Shown here one piece after another: positions 7,644 through 16,200 of a DNA stretch of 64,000 nucleotides (position 1 is its first letter; the number at the start of each line of letters is the position of its first letter). The notes beneath the pieces are model-generated. The model worked only from the letters and a program-made list of their open reading frames with translations, was not told the origin of the DNA and did no database searches. The DNA comes from Hymenobacter cheonanensis (GTDB taxonomy: Bacteria > Bacteroidota > Bacteroidia > Cytophagales > Hymenobacteraceae): assembly GCF_030581075.1 (NCBI RefSeq), contig NZ_JAUQSW010000011.1, positions 1 through 64,000 on the forward strand, read 5' to 3'. Position numbers and translations under genes: made by a program.

Positions 7644-8864
7644 CTACTTGGCGGGCGCCGGGGCTAGCGCGGGCGGCTGGTAGTCGAGGGGCAAAAACTC
7701 ACCCATCTTCTCAAAGCCCCAGTACTCGCCGGTCGAGATATCGGCCGGGTTGCGCAGCGCGCCGTTGGGCCGGATTTCGGCTTCCCGGGTTTGCAGGCGC
7801 AGGCGCGACACCTCGCGCTTGGCGGGGTAGGGCTGCTTGCGCGGCTCGGGGCCCAGCGTGGCCATGGGAGTGGTGTAGTTGGCGTCGGGCGCCTCGCCAA
7901 AATGGGCCACTTGCAGCTCGCCCGTGAAGCGCAGAAACACGCGGCCATCGCTGGCCACGCGGCGCAGGCTGTCGAGCGGGCGGGCGGCCGGGTAAAGCGT
8001 GGCAAACGCGGGGTCGAGCTTGCCCAGCACTGCCAGCGAATCCTGCTCGGCATCGGTGAGCGAGCCGGCCGGGCGGCGCAGCAAGGGCTCCAGCCGCTGG
8101 AAGCGTGGGTTGGGCGTGAGGCGCACCTGCTGGGCCAGGAAGCCATTGGCGCGCAGCTGGCCGGCGTACACACTGCGCACGAAGTGCGGAAACGAGCCCA
8201 CGTAGGCCGTGGCGCGGTTGGCCTCCCACTGCCGCTGCTGGGCCGCATCGCGGGGCGTCATTTCCTCAAATACCGGCTGACCGCTGAAGGCAGTGAAGTC
8301 CGTTTCGGGGTTGTAGGTGAAAAACATGCCGAAGTACTTGAGGCGGTAGCCCAGCGCCTCGTTTTCGACCTGCACAAAGTTCTTGGCCGCCGCCGTCAGT
8401 TCCTTGGTCGAGTCGTTGGTATACACCACGATATCCTTGGGGTTGGTGATGTGGCACTGCTGCGAAAACGTGCTTTCGCCCAGAAAGAAATCGCTGAATT
8501 TCTTGAAGTCCTCGGCCCGGTGCGGGTTGGCCTCCACCACCACTTCGCCCAGCTGCGGCCCGGAGGAAGCCAGCAGCAGCGTTACTTGCTGCGGCGCGGC
8601 GCCCTTGCCAATGGTAATAGACTGCTTGCTAAGCCGGTAGCCCACGTAGGAGCCCACCACATCGTAGGAGCCAGCGGGTACCTTCGGAAACTCAAACCGG
8701 CCCTGCTCGTCGGTAGTGGCCCCGAGTGTGGTATTGGCCAGAAACACACTGGAAAAAGCCAGCGCCTGGTGGGTGGCCGAATCCTGCACCACGCCGCTGA
8801 GGCGGCCCTGGCCCAGGGCTAGCCCCGGCAGCAGCAAAAGAAGGAAAGCAAGCGTTTTGTGCAT
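7644..8864 (-). CDS. CarboxypepD_reg-like domain protein, copy 1
   Basis: A 406-residue exported protein of the same architecture as its downstream neighbour. It has a signal peptide ending ALGQ, a CarboxypepD_reg-like beta-sandwich (about residues 20-105), and a C-terminal region of unknown fold that ends with WGFEKMGEFLPLDY and an Ala/Pro-rich tail. DNA identity with copy 2 is very high over the signal-peptide region (compare 7495-7555 with 8778-8838), while the C-terminal halves have drifted. This points to a local tandem duplication with partial homogenisation. It is probably the first gene of the run that leads into scoA. Function unknown. Confidence 0.78.
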   Translation of the reverse strand: MHKTLAFLLLLLPGLALGQGRLSGVVQDSATHQALAFSSVFLANTTLGATTDEQGRFEFPKVPAGSYDVVGSYVGYRLSKQSITIGKGAAPQQVTLLLASSGPQLGEVVVEANPHRAEDFKKFSDFFLGESTFSQQCHITNPKDIVVYTNDSTKELTAAAKNFVQVENEALGYRLKYFGMFFTYNPETDFTAFSGQPVFEEMTPRDAAQQRQWEANRATAYVGSFPHFVRSVYAGQLRANGFLAQQVRLTPNPRFQRLEPLLRRPAGSLTDAEQDSLAVLGKLDPAFATLYPAARPLDSLRRVASDGRVFLRFTGELQVAHFGEAPDANYTTPMATLGPEPRKQPYPAKREVSRLRLQTREAEIRPNGALRNPADISTGEYWGFEKMGEFLPLDYQPPALAPAPAK

Positions 8865-8946
8865 AGTAGCTCAAGAATAGGAAGCGGCCCGCCGCCCGGC
8901 GGGCGCCGGGCGGGGCCCAGGCAATAGTCGGGCCGAGGCTGCGCGT

Positions 8947-9897
8947 CTAGCCGCCGAGCGCCGCCCGCGTGGCCTGCGCATCGAGCGCCAGCTGGGCCGT
9001 GAGGGCGGCCAGGCCGTCGTACTTTTCCTCGCCCCGCAACCAGGCAACGAACTCCAGCGTCAGGAATTGCCCATACAAGTCGCCGCTGAAGTCAAGTAGG
9101 TTAACCTCAATGGTTTGGGCTAGCCCCTCGCCAATAGTAGGCCGCACCCCAATGCTGAGCATAGCCAGGTGCCGGGTGCCCGCCGCCGTGGTGGCCCACA
9201 CCGCGTAAATACCCTGGGCGGGCACCAGCTTCAGGGTTGAGGGCACGTCGAGGTTGGCGGTGGGGTAGCCGATGGTGCGGCCCAGCTGCTGGCCCGTCAC
9301 CACCAGACCCGTTACCGGGTAGTGGTATCCCAGGTAAGCGGTGGCGGTGGCCACGTCGCCGGCCCGTAGCGCCCGCCGGATGCGGGTGCTGCTCACGCCC
9401 ACGGCGTCCACGTCCTGGCGCGGAATTTCCTCTACCGTGAAGCCGTAGCGCGCGGCATTTTGGGTGAGGTAGTCGAAGCCGCCCTCCCGGTTTTTGCCAA
9501 AGCGGTGGTCGTAGCCGATAACCAAATGCCTGGTGCCCACTATTTTGAGCAGCAGCTCCTGGATGTACTGCTCCGACGTCCAGTCCGCAAACTCGCGGGT
9601 GAAGGGCATCACCAGCAGGTAGTCCACGCCGTGCTGGGCTAGCCGGGCGGCGCGCTCCTCTAAGGTGTTGAGCAGCTGCAATTCCAGCAGCTCGGGGTGC
9701 GAGGGCGGCGGGCCCAGCACCAGGCGCGGGTGAGGCCAGTAGGTAATGACCACGGCCGGGCCGCCCACCGCATCGGCCACCTGCCGCAGCCGCGCCAATA
9801 TGCGCTGGTGGCCCAGGTGCACACCGTCGAAGGTGCCGCTCGTCACCACGGCGTCGGCCAGGGCCGGGAAGTCGGCAGGGTCAGTAATAACAACCAT
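8947..9897 (-). CDS. ribF: bifunctional riboflavin kinase / FAD synthetase
   Basis: It makes FMN from riboflavin and then FAD from FMN and ATP in the cytoplasm. The N-terminal nucleotidyltransferase domain shows the GTFDGVHLGH nucleotide-binding motif near residues 17-26 and the SSTRIR motif near 165-175. The C-terminal flavokinase domain carries GYPTANLDV and the EVNLLDF region. The 316-residue length is normal. It lies downstream of truB with an 81-base gap that holds short direct repeats. The order ribF-truB-uppP-DUF3098-ftsX is a conserved Bacteroidota neighbourhood. Confidence 0.96.
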   Translation of the reverse strand: MVVITDPADFPALADAVVTSGTFDGVHLGHQRILARLRQVADAVGGPAVVITYWPHPRLVLGPPPSHPELLELQLLNTLEERAARLAQHGVDYLLVMPFTREFADWTSEQYIQELLLKIVGTRHLVIGYDHRFGKNREGGFDYLTQNAARYGFTVEEIPRQDVDAVGVSSTRIRRALRAGDVATATAYLGYHYPVTGLVVTGQQLGRTIGYPTANLDVPSTLKLVPAQGIYAVWATTAAGTRHLAMLSIGVRPTIGEGLAQTIEVNLLDFSGDLYGQFLTLEFVAWLRGEEKYDGLAALTAQLALDAQATRAALGG

Positions 9898-9900
9898 AAA

Positions 9901-9940
9901 TCACGGATTAGCACGGATTATAGCGGATTGCACGGATTTT
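9901..9940. repeat. short tandem repeats of (N)CACGGATTA type
   Basis: Four imperfect copies of a roughly 10-base unit occur in a row: TCACGGATTA, GCACGGATTA, TAGCGGATT and GCACGGATT. They lie in the gap between truB and ribF, directly upstream of the ribF start. Their role is unknown. Confidence 0.65.
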
Positions 9941-9978
9941 GTGGACGCTGCTGCCGCTTGGTTTTGGTACCGCAATAA

Positions 9979-10851
9979 TTACGCAGATTCGGACGGGTGC
10001 GGCGAATCCAGCGTTGGCGCATCCGATTTGGCCGGCGCCCCGGCCTGCTGGCTAGCGTAGTAGTCGAGGCCCGCGCGCGCCACCTTAATGCGCTCGCGGC
10101 GCGGGCGGTCGCCGGGGCGCGGGGTGGCCTCGGTACCTTCAGCTACTTCTGGCCGCTCGGGACGGGGCGGGCGCAGGGCCTGCACCTCGGCCACGGTCCA
10201 GGCGTCGGCCAGGCGGTGCTCGCCAATGCGGGTGCGCACCAGCCGCGTGAGGTGGGCGCCGGTGCCCAGCACCGCGCCCAGGTCGCGGGCCAGGCTGCGG
10301 ATGTAGGTACCCTTCGAGCACACCACCCGAAAATCAATGTCGGGCAGCTCGATGCGCGTGATGTCAAACACCTTAATATCTACCGTTTTCGACTTGATTA
10401 CCGCCTCCTCGCCCTTGCGGGCCAGCTCGTAGGCACGCTGCCCATCCACTTTCACTGCGGAAAACAGCGGCGGCGTCTGCTCGATTTTGCCCAGAAACGT
10501 GGCTGCCGCGGCCCGGATTTCCTCGGCCGTGAGGTGGGCGTAGGGCTGCTCACGGTCCACGGGCGTTTCGAGGTCGAAGCTCGGCGTAGTTTGGCCTAGC
10601 CGGAAGGTGCCCTCGTATTCTTTTTCCTGCGCCTGAATCTGGTCTATGTCCTTGGTTTTCTTGCCGGTGCAGAGAATAAGCAGGCCCGTGGCCAGCGGGT
10701 CGAGGGTGCCGGCGTGGCCGATTTTGCGCGGGCGCAACGTGTTTTTCACCTTGCGCACCACGTCAAACGAGGTCCAGGTCAGCGGCTTATCGAGCAGCAG
10801 CACTTCGCCCTTTTCAAAGTCGAAATCTGCCAGTTGTTTCTTCTCACTCAT
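9979..10851 (-). CDS. truB: tRNA pseudouridine(55) synthase
   Basis: It converts U55 of the T-loop of tRNAs to pseudouridine. The catalytic aspartate lies in the motif GHAGTLDPLATG (near residues 41-52), preceded by the LDKPLTWTSFDVV segment, and the later KGTYIRSLARDLG motif is intact. The core is of normal length. A C-terminal tail of about 60 residues rich in Pro, Arg and Glu extends beyond the usual fold and is probably disordered. The start ATG overlaps the stop of uppP by four bases, so the two are translationally coupled. Confidence 0.96.
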   Translation of the reverse strand: MSEKKQLADFDFEKGEVLLLDKPLTWTSFDVVRKVKNTLRPRKIGHAGTLDPLATGLLILCTGKKTKDIDQIQAQEKEYEGTFRLGQTTPSFDLETPVDREQPYAHLTAEEIRAAAATFLGKIEQTPPLFSAVKVDGQRAYELARKGEEAVIKSKTVDIKVFDITRIELPDIDFRVVCSKGTYIRSLARDLGAVLGTGAHLTRLVRTRIGEHRLADAWTVAEVQALRPPRPERPEVAEGTEATPRPGDRPRRERIKVARAGLDYYASQQAGAPAKSDAPTLDSPHPSESA

Positions 10852-11678
10852 ACCAATTCTAGATTCAGGCCCAGCCCGAGCATCAGCAACAGCAGCGCGC
10901 CCACAATGATGCGGTAGATGCCAAACGCCCGAAAGCCATACTTGGCCACAAAGCCCACAAACAGCCGGATGGCCAGCAGCGCCACCACAAAGGCCACCAC
11001 ATTGCCCAGCACCAGCAGCTTCACCTCCTGGCCCGAAAACAAGTGCCCTAGCGTGATGCCCTGGGTATGCGCCGCTTTGTAGTAGTCATAAATGTCCTTC
11101 ACGGCCGCCGCCGCCATCGTAGGCATGGCCAGGAAAAACGCAAACTCGGCCGCCGCCCGGCGCGTGAGCTTTTGGGTGAGGCCGCCGATGATGGTGGCCG
11201 CCGAGCGGCTCACGCCCGGTACCACGGCCAGGCACTGAAACAAGCCGATAATGAAAGCCTCTTTCCAGCTAGGGTTCGTAACCGGGTGGCCGCCTTCCTG
11301 CGGGTCTTCCTGCGGAAACCACTTATCCACAAACAGCAGCACGATGCCGCCCAGCAGCAGCATGACGGCCACCGTCGTCACCGATTCGAGCAGGGCGTCG
11401 ATGTGCTTTTTGAGGGCTAGCCCCACCACCACGATGGGCAGAAAGGCTACCAGTAATTTCAGGTAAAAATCGAAGCTCTGAAAAAAGCGCTTCCAGTACA
11501 CCACCAGCACCGAGAGGATGGCGCCAAGCTGAATCACGACCAGAAAGAGCTTCACGAACGGTGTGGCCTCGATGCCCAGCAGCTTGGAAGCGATAATCAT
11601 GTGGCCGGTGCTGGAAACGGGTAGAAATTCAGTAATTCCTTCCACAATAGCCAGCAAAAGAGCCTGCCAGTAAGTCAT
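10848..11678 (-). CDS. uppP: undecaprenyl-diphosphatase
   Basis: An integral membrane enzyme of 276 residues that removes a phosphate from undecaprenyl diphosphate to recycle the lipid carrier used for peptidoglycan and polysaccharide building. The two BacA/UppP signature motifs are present: EGITEFLPVSSTGHM near residues 13-27 and PGVSRSAATI further on. Eight or so hydrophobic segments are seen. The carrier it recycles is also needed by the EPS locus at 42.8-55.4 kb. Its stop overlaps the truB start. Confidence 0.96.
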   Translation of the reverse strand: MTYWQALLLAIVEGITEFLPVSSTGHMIIASKLLGIEATPFVKLFLVVIQLGAILSVLVVYWKRFFQSFDFYLKLLVAFLPIVVVGLALKKHIDALLESVTTVAVMLLLGGIVLLFVDKWFPQEDPQEGGHPVTNPSWKEAFIIGLFQCLAVVPGVSRSAATIIGGLTQKLTRRAAAEFAFFLAMPTMAAAAVKDIYDYYKAAHTQGITLGHLFSGQEVKLLVLGNVVAFVVALLAIRLFVGFVAKYGFRAFGIYRIIVGALLLLMLGLGLNLELV

Positions 11679-11714
11679 TATTCGTTGCGTAGTTGGTGAT
11701 AATTAATTCTACTC

Positions 11715-11798
11715 TGTCATTGCGAGCAAAGCGAAGCAACCGCATCCGAACAGCTCGTTCTGAGGCGATTGCTTCGCTTTGCTTTGCTCGCAACAACA
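11715..11798. repeat. palindromic intergenic element, family TGCGAGC/GAAGCAA
   Basis: The arms begin TGTCATTGCGAGCAAAGC on the left and the reverse complement on the right. They pair over about 28 bases, with a 5-base AAAGC insertion in the right arm. The loop (CGCATCCGAACAG and onwards) is, in reverse complement, nearly identical to the loop of the element at 20580-20666, so the two are homologous along their whole length. The element lies in the gap upstream of uppP. Confidence 0.8.
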
Positions 11799-11815
11799 GT
11801 AGTGTAAAAAGGAGC

Positions 11816-12175
11816 CTAGCCGGGGCGCTTGTAGGCGGGCTTGGCCGGGCGCGGGGGCACGGGGGCGGTGGGCGCCGGGGCGCTGGCTACCGGCTGGGTC
11901 AGGGGCTGGGCAGCCTCGGCCAGGGGCGTGGGGGCGGGGGCCACCGGCACCTCTTCGCCAGGGTTGCTGCGCACCAGAATGGCCGCGAACTCAATTACGA
12001 AGCCCACAAACAGCAGAATTGGCCCTAGCGTGAGGCCTAGAAAGCCCTCGCCGTAGTCGGCGCCATCGAGCATCATCGTGATGAAGCCGACGGCCAGCAC
12101 GGCCAGCCCGAGCCACATCAGGCGGTAGTTGCGGGGGCCGAAGGCAAAGCGCGGGGCCGGAGTAGTTGGTTGCAT
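11816..12175 (-). CDS. DUF3098 membrane protein
   Basis: A 119-residue protein with two predicted membrane helices (about residues 19-37 and 43-68) and a Pro/Ala-rich cytoplasmic tail. The segment FAFGPRNYRLMWLGLAVL and the following GFITMML are typical of DUF3098, a family found next to ftsX in Bacteroidota. Its stop-side neighbour is a palindromic repeat, and its start is six bases from the ftsX stop, so it is likely in one operon with ftsX. Its function is unknown; a link to division is inference from position only. Confidence 0.88.
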   Translation of the reverse strand: MQPTTPAPRFAFGPRNYRLMWLGLAVLAVGFITMMLDGADYGEGFLGLTLGPILLFVGFVIEFAAILVRSNPGEEVPVAPAPTPLAEAAQPLTQPVASAPAPTAPVPPRPAKPAYKRPG

Positions 12176-12181
12176 AGCAGG

Positions 12182-13066
12182 TTAATAAAGCTCGTCGAGC
12201 GATACGTTCAGGTATTTATTTACGGCCCAGTACGAGCTGAGAAAGCCGATGGCCGTGCCCAGCCCCAGCACCCCCAGCAGCAGCAGGCCGATGAGGTGGT
12301 CGTCGCGCAACAGGCGCAGCTGGGCAATTTCGAGGTAGGCGTATTGCAGTAAGCTCAGCAGCAGCAGCGCGGCCAGAAAGCCGCTGGCCAGCCCCTGCCA
12401 GGTGGCCCGCCGAATAAACGGCTGCCGGATAAAGAACCGCGTGGCCCCCACGAGTTGCATGGAGCGGATAAGCAGCCGCTGCGAAAACATGGCCAGCTTA
12501 ATGGTATTGTTAATCAAAATAACCACCACAAGCACGAGCACGGCCGCGAAGCCCAGCAGCAGCAAGCTTACCCTAGCTAGGTTCTGATTGATGCTGGTAA
12601 AGAGGCTTTTGGGGTACTGCACCTCAAACACGCCGCGCTGCTGGCCCAGGCTGCGGCCCAGCAGGCGCAGGTGGGTGGTGTCGGTGTACTCGGGCTTGAT
12701 TTTGAGGGCGTAGGCGTCGCGCAACGGGTTGTCATCCAAGAAGTTGTGGAAGTCCTCGCCAGTAGTTTCGAGCAGCTGGCGGGCACCTTCCTCCTTGCTC
12801 ACGAAGCGCACCTGCGGGCGGCCATTCTGCTCGGCCACGTAGGGCTGGTGCTCCAGGTCCTGCTGCAGGCGCAGCAGTTCGGTTTCGGGCAGGTTGCGCT
12901 CCAGGTACACCTGCACTTCCAGGTTTTCGCGCACCTGCTCGCTTAGCTTGTGAGCGTGCAGCAGCAGCAGGCCAAACAACCCGATGACAGTAAGCGCCAG
13001 CGTGATGCTGAACACCACCAGCAGGGTAGGGTAAGAGCCGAGTTTCTTTTTGCGGGGCCGGGCCAT
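12182..13066 (-). CDS. ftsX: cell division permease-like protein FtsX
   Basis: The 294-residue membrane partner of FtsE. It relays ATP hydrolysis by FtsE across the inner membrane to activate cell-wall hydrolases during division. The topology fits: a short cytoplasmic N terminus with KKK, a first helix (about 15-37), a periplasmic domain of about 130 residues, and three C-terminal helices typical of the FtsX/MacB permease fold. ftsE is not adjacent in this window, as is usual in this phylum. A TACCTTTG box lies just upstream of the ATG. Confidence 0.93.
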   Translation of the reverse strand: MARPRKKKLGSYPTLLVVFSITLALTVIGLFGLLLLHAHKLSEQVRENLEVQVYLERNLPETELLRLQQDLEHQPYVAEQNGRPQVRFVSKEEGARQLLETTGEDFHNFLDDNPLRDAYALKIKPEYTDTTHLRLLGRSLGQQRGVFEVQYPKSLFTSINQNLARVSLLLLGFAAVLVLVVVILINNTIKLAMFSQRLLIRSMQLVGATRFFIRQPFIRRATWQGLASGFLAALLLLSLLQYAYLEIAQLRLLRDDHLIGLLLLGVLGLGTAIGFLSSYWAVNKYLNVSLDELY

Positions 13067-13073
13067 AGGGGCG

Positions 13074-13081
13074 CAAAGGTA
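13074..13081 (-). promoter_or_regulatory. candidate -7 box TACCTTTG for ftsX
   Basis: On the minus strand the octamer TACCTTTG matches the Bacteroidota -7 consensus TAnnTTTG and ends seven bases before the ftsX ATG. That spacing would give a nearly leaderless mRNA. No clear -33 TTG was found at the usual distance. Confidence 0.4.
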
Positions 13082-13100
13082 CGCCGGGCATTTAATCGCC

Positions 13101-13215
13101 TGTCATTGCGAGCGCACCGAAGTGAAGCGCGGCAATCTTTCCTTTTTCGTTGAATTGGTGACCCTAGCGTAAAGGAAGGATTGCCGCGCTTCACTTCGGT
13201 GCGCTCGCAATGACA
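13101..13215. repeat. palindromic intergenic element with 45-base arms
   Basis: The left arm begins TGTCATTGCGAGCGCACC at 13101 and the right arm ends with its complement at 13215. The arms match perfectly for 37 bases, then over a further seven after one mismatch, around a loop of about 25 bases. It lies between ftsX and the tamB-like gene and shares the TCATTGCGAGC core with the elements at 11715 and 20580. Confidence 0.85.
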
Positions 13216-13236
13216 AACGTGCTAATTAGTAGCAAC

Positions 13237-16200
13237 TTACAAGCTCGTGCGCTTGTCTTCCTCCACCGTCAGCACCTCGCGGGCGCGGCGGGTGTCGCGC
13301 TCGCGGCGGCTAGGGGTTTCGCGGCCAAAAAGCTCGCCCAGGTTGTTGAACTCCTTGGTGTGCAGCAGTGAGATACCGGCGCGGGGCTGGTTTACGGTGG
13401 TCACGATGTTGTCGCGCGGGGTGGTTTCGTAGCGCAGCTTGGCCCGGAATTTTCCGTCCGAGCGCAGGAAATATTCCAGGCTGAAATCGCCGATGAGCGA
13501 CGACTGCGTGGCCGAGTAAGGCAACCCGGTATTGGGGTTGATGGCCGACGACGTAGAGTTGCTGATGCCACCCTCACGCGTGAGACGCAGCCGCCCACCC
13601 AGGAAGGAATAGCTTAGGCGCACTTGCAGCGCCTGTAGCTGGTCGGCCGTGAGGCCGTTGATGTTGAAGTCGATTTCCAGGTTCTGGTCAATCTGCGAGG
13701 TAAGCAGGCCTAGCTGCGAGGAGATAATCTGGCCCAGGCTGTTCTGTACCGCATTGCCCTGCCCCGTGAGCGAAATGCCGCTGAAGCTATTGCTGTTTTG
13801 GGGCGATAAGGTGCGGAAAACCAACAAACTAAACACCTGGCGGTTCAGCTCCTGCTCGTCGTTGCGCAGCAAGGCAATGAAGGCCGCCAAATCGTTTTGC
13901 AGCGAGCTAGGAGCATCGTCAAACTCCAGGGCCAGCTTGATAACCGGCAGCAGCAGCGGCCCGGTCAGGTTCATCACGGCCGTAACGGGCACCACCGCCG
14001 CGCTCGTGCCCGAGCCGCTGGTCGACAAAATAGGGGCTAGCGAAGTGCGCTGGGTGTAGGTGGCCGTCACGTTCATCTGGCCGTCGAGCGGGTCGCCGTT
14101 CCAAGTGATAACGCCGCCCGGCTGCACCACAAACTCTTTATTGACAAGCCCTTGCAGCGTGAAATTGTAGGCGCCGCGCACAATCTCCACCTGCCCGTAC
14201 ATGTTAAAGTCGCCCCGCGTGTCGATGGCCAGGCGCAGCTGGCCGGTGGCCGCGCCCCTAATTACATCGCCCGTTGCCTCATCCAGCAAAATCTCCAGGT
14301 AAGCGTCGGGCGTCACTGTCAGGTTCATATTAAGCTGAATGCCAGACAAATCGACTTTGTCCTGCGCCGCAATAATGGCCGCCTGCCGCGCCTGGCGGCG
14401 GCGCACCGAGTCGGACAGGTTGCGGTTCACAAACTTGATGTAGCTGGCCTGCTCGGCCTTGGCCGCATTGTCGAGGGGCAGGGCTAGCCGGGTGCCGGCC
14501 TCCGAGGTGGCCGTCACGTTTACCACCAGGTCATCGACGGGGCCGCGCACGGTGGCCGTACCCGTGGCGTAGGCCGTGCCGAAGTACAGGTCGTTGTCGC
14601 GCCGGGTGGTGCGCAGCACCTGAAACTTGCGGAAGCTGGCGCTCATGTCCAGCGTCATGTTCTGAAAGCCCTGGTGCCGGATAAGGCCCGTGACGGTGCC
14701 CAGGTTGCCCTGCGCGTCGCGCAACTGCACGTTGCTAAAGGCTATCGACGTAGTAGTGAAGCTGATGCGGTCGGCAAACTTATAGGTAGTGCCCAGGTAG
14801 CCGAAGGTGAAGCGGCCATCGGTGACATCGACCGCGCCAGCCAGGGTGGGCGCGCTAAACATGCCCCCTAGCTGCAACTGGCCGCGCCCGGTGCCACCCA
14901 GGTTTTGCAGAATACTACCCAGAAAAGGCTGCGCCAGCACAATGGGCGCATCATTAAGCTCGCCCACTAGGTTGAGCTGCTGGGTGGTAGAGCGCGGCGC
15001 CAGGTAGCCCGTCACGGTGAGCACGCGCTGCTGCTGGCGGGCCACGTCGAGATTGAGGCGCAGCTGGCTGCTGGGGTTGTCCCAGTCGCCGCGGCCGGCC
15101 ACCTGCCCGATGGGCGTGCCCTCGTACACGAGCGAATCGACGGCCAGCGTACTGCTGATAGCCAGCTGGTTATACACGCCGCTCACGGCGGCCTGCATGT
15201 TCAGGCGCCCCCCTAGCCGCTGACCGATAACGGATGTCAGGCTAGCCAGGTCGAGGTTAGCAATGTCGAGCTTGAGCGGCGGCTGGCGCGGGTCGGGCGA
15301 GATAAAGCCCTGGGCGCTCAGCCGCTCATTGTTGTGGCTGATAACGAAGTTCTGAATGTCAAACTCCTTGCCCCCGCCGCTGATGCGCACCGAGTTGTCG
15401 GCCGCAATCACGTACTCCTGGTTCAATAAATTCAGGCTGCTGCGCCGGAATACCACCTGCACCGCGCGCGGCAAAAAGCTCAGCGCGCCGTTGATGTTGG
15501 CGCGGTTGGTGGTGCCGCTCTGGGCTAGCGAGGTCGAGAAATTGATGCGCTGCTGGTCCCACACGCCTTCCAGCACAAACTTTTCGGTGCGGCCCAGCGT
15601 GGGCACGAGCTGGTGCTCGGAGGTAAGGCTGGCCTGGGCCAGCACCTCGGGCTGGTAGGGCAGCTTGGAAGTGGTGAAGTCGAACTCGGTGGCCGTGGTG
15701 TGCACCGGCCCGTACCAGATGCTGTCAAACTTACCGCCGAGCTGCAAAATCGACGTTTCGCCCTGCCGGAACGAGCCATCGAGGTGGCTGCGGTCGGCAA
15801 TCTGCAAATCGGGCATGAACAGGTTGAGCACCGGGTTGATGTGCTTGAGATTCACGTCCAGCTCAATGGCGTACACTGGCAGGCGCACCTGGCGCTTGCG
15901 CCGGTAGTAGGCGGCCGTGGCGGCGGCGTTGCTCTCAAAATTGAGCCGGTACTCGTGCCAGAGCGTCTGCAAGTCGCGCGATACCTGGGCCACCTCAAAG
16001 GCACCGTTGGCCGTGAGGTCGGCCAGCTCCGAGCGCAGCATCACCTGGCGCTGGCCGCGGCGGTTGCGGGTGCTACGCACGTCCAGCGTGTCAAGGTCGA
16101 GGCTCTGGCCGCGCAGCGCGAAGTGCGAGCCACGCAGCTGCGCCGTACCCAGCAGCGAGTCGAGCTGGGTGCCGCGCAGGTTCACGCGGGCGGTGGTGCT

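Noticed and set aside
7791..8822. 343-residue plus-strand frame opposite the CarboxypepD_reg-like gene
   Set aside because: The composition is typical of an antisense shadow (rich in Arg, Gly, Ala, His), no domain is seen, and the minus-strand gene has a signal peptide and a paralogue.
8865..8946. Possible FMN riboswitch near ribF
   Set aside because: Neither the leader nor the trailer of ribF shows the conserved RFN-element blocks, and the upstream gap is only 81 bases.
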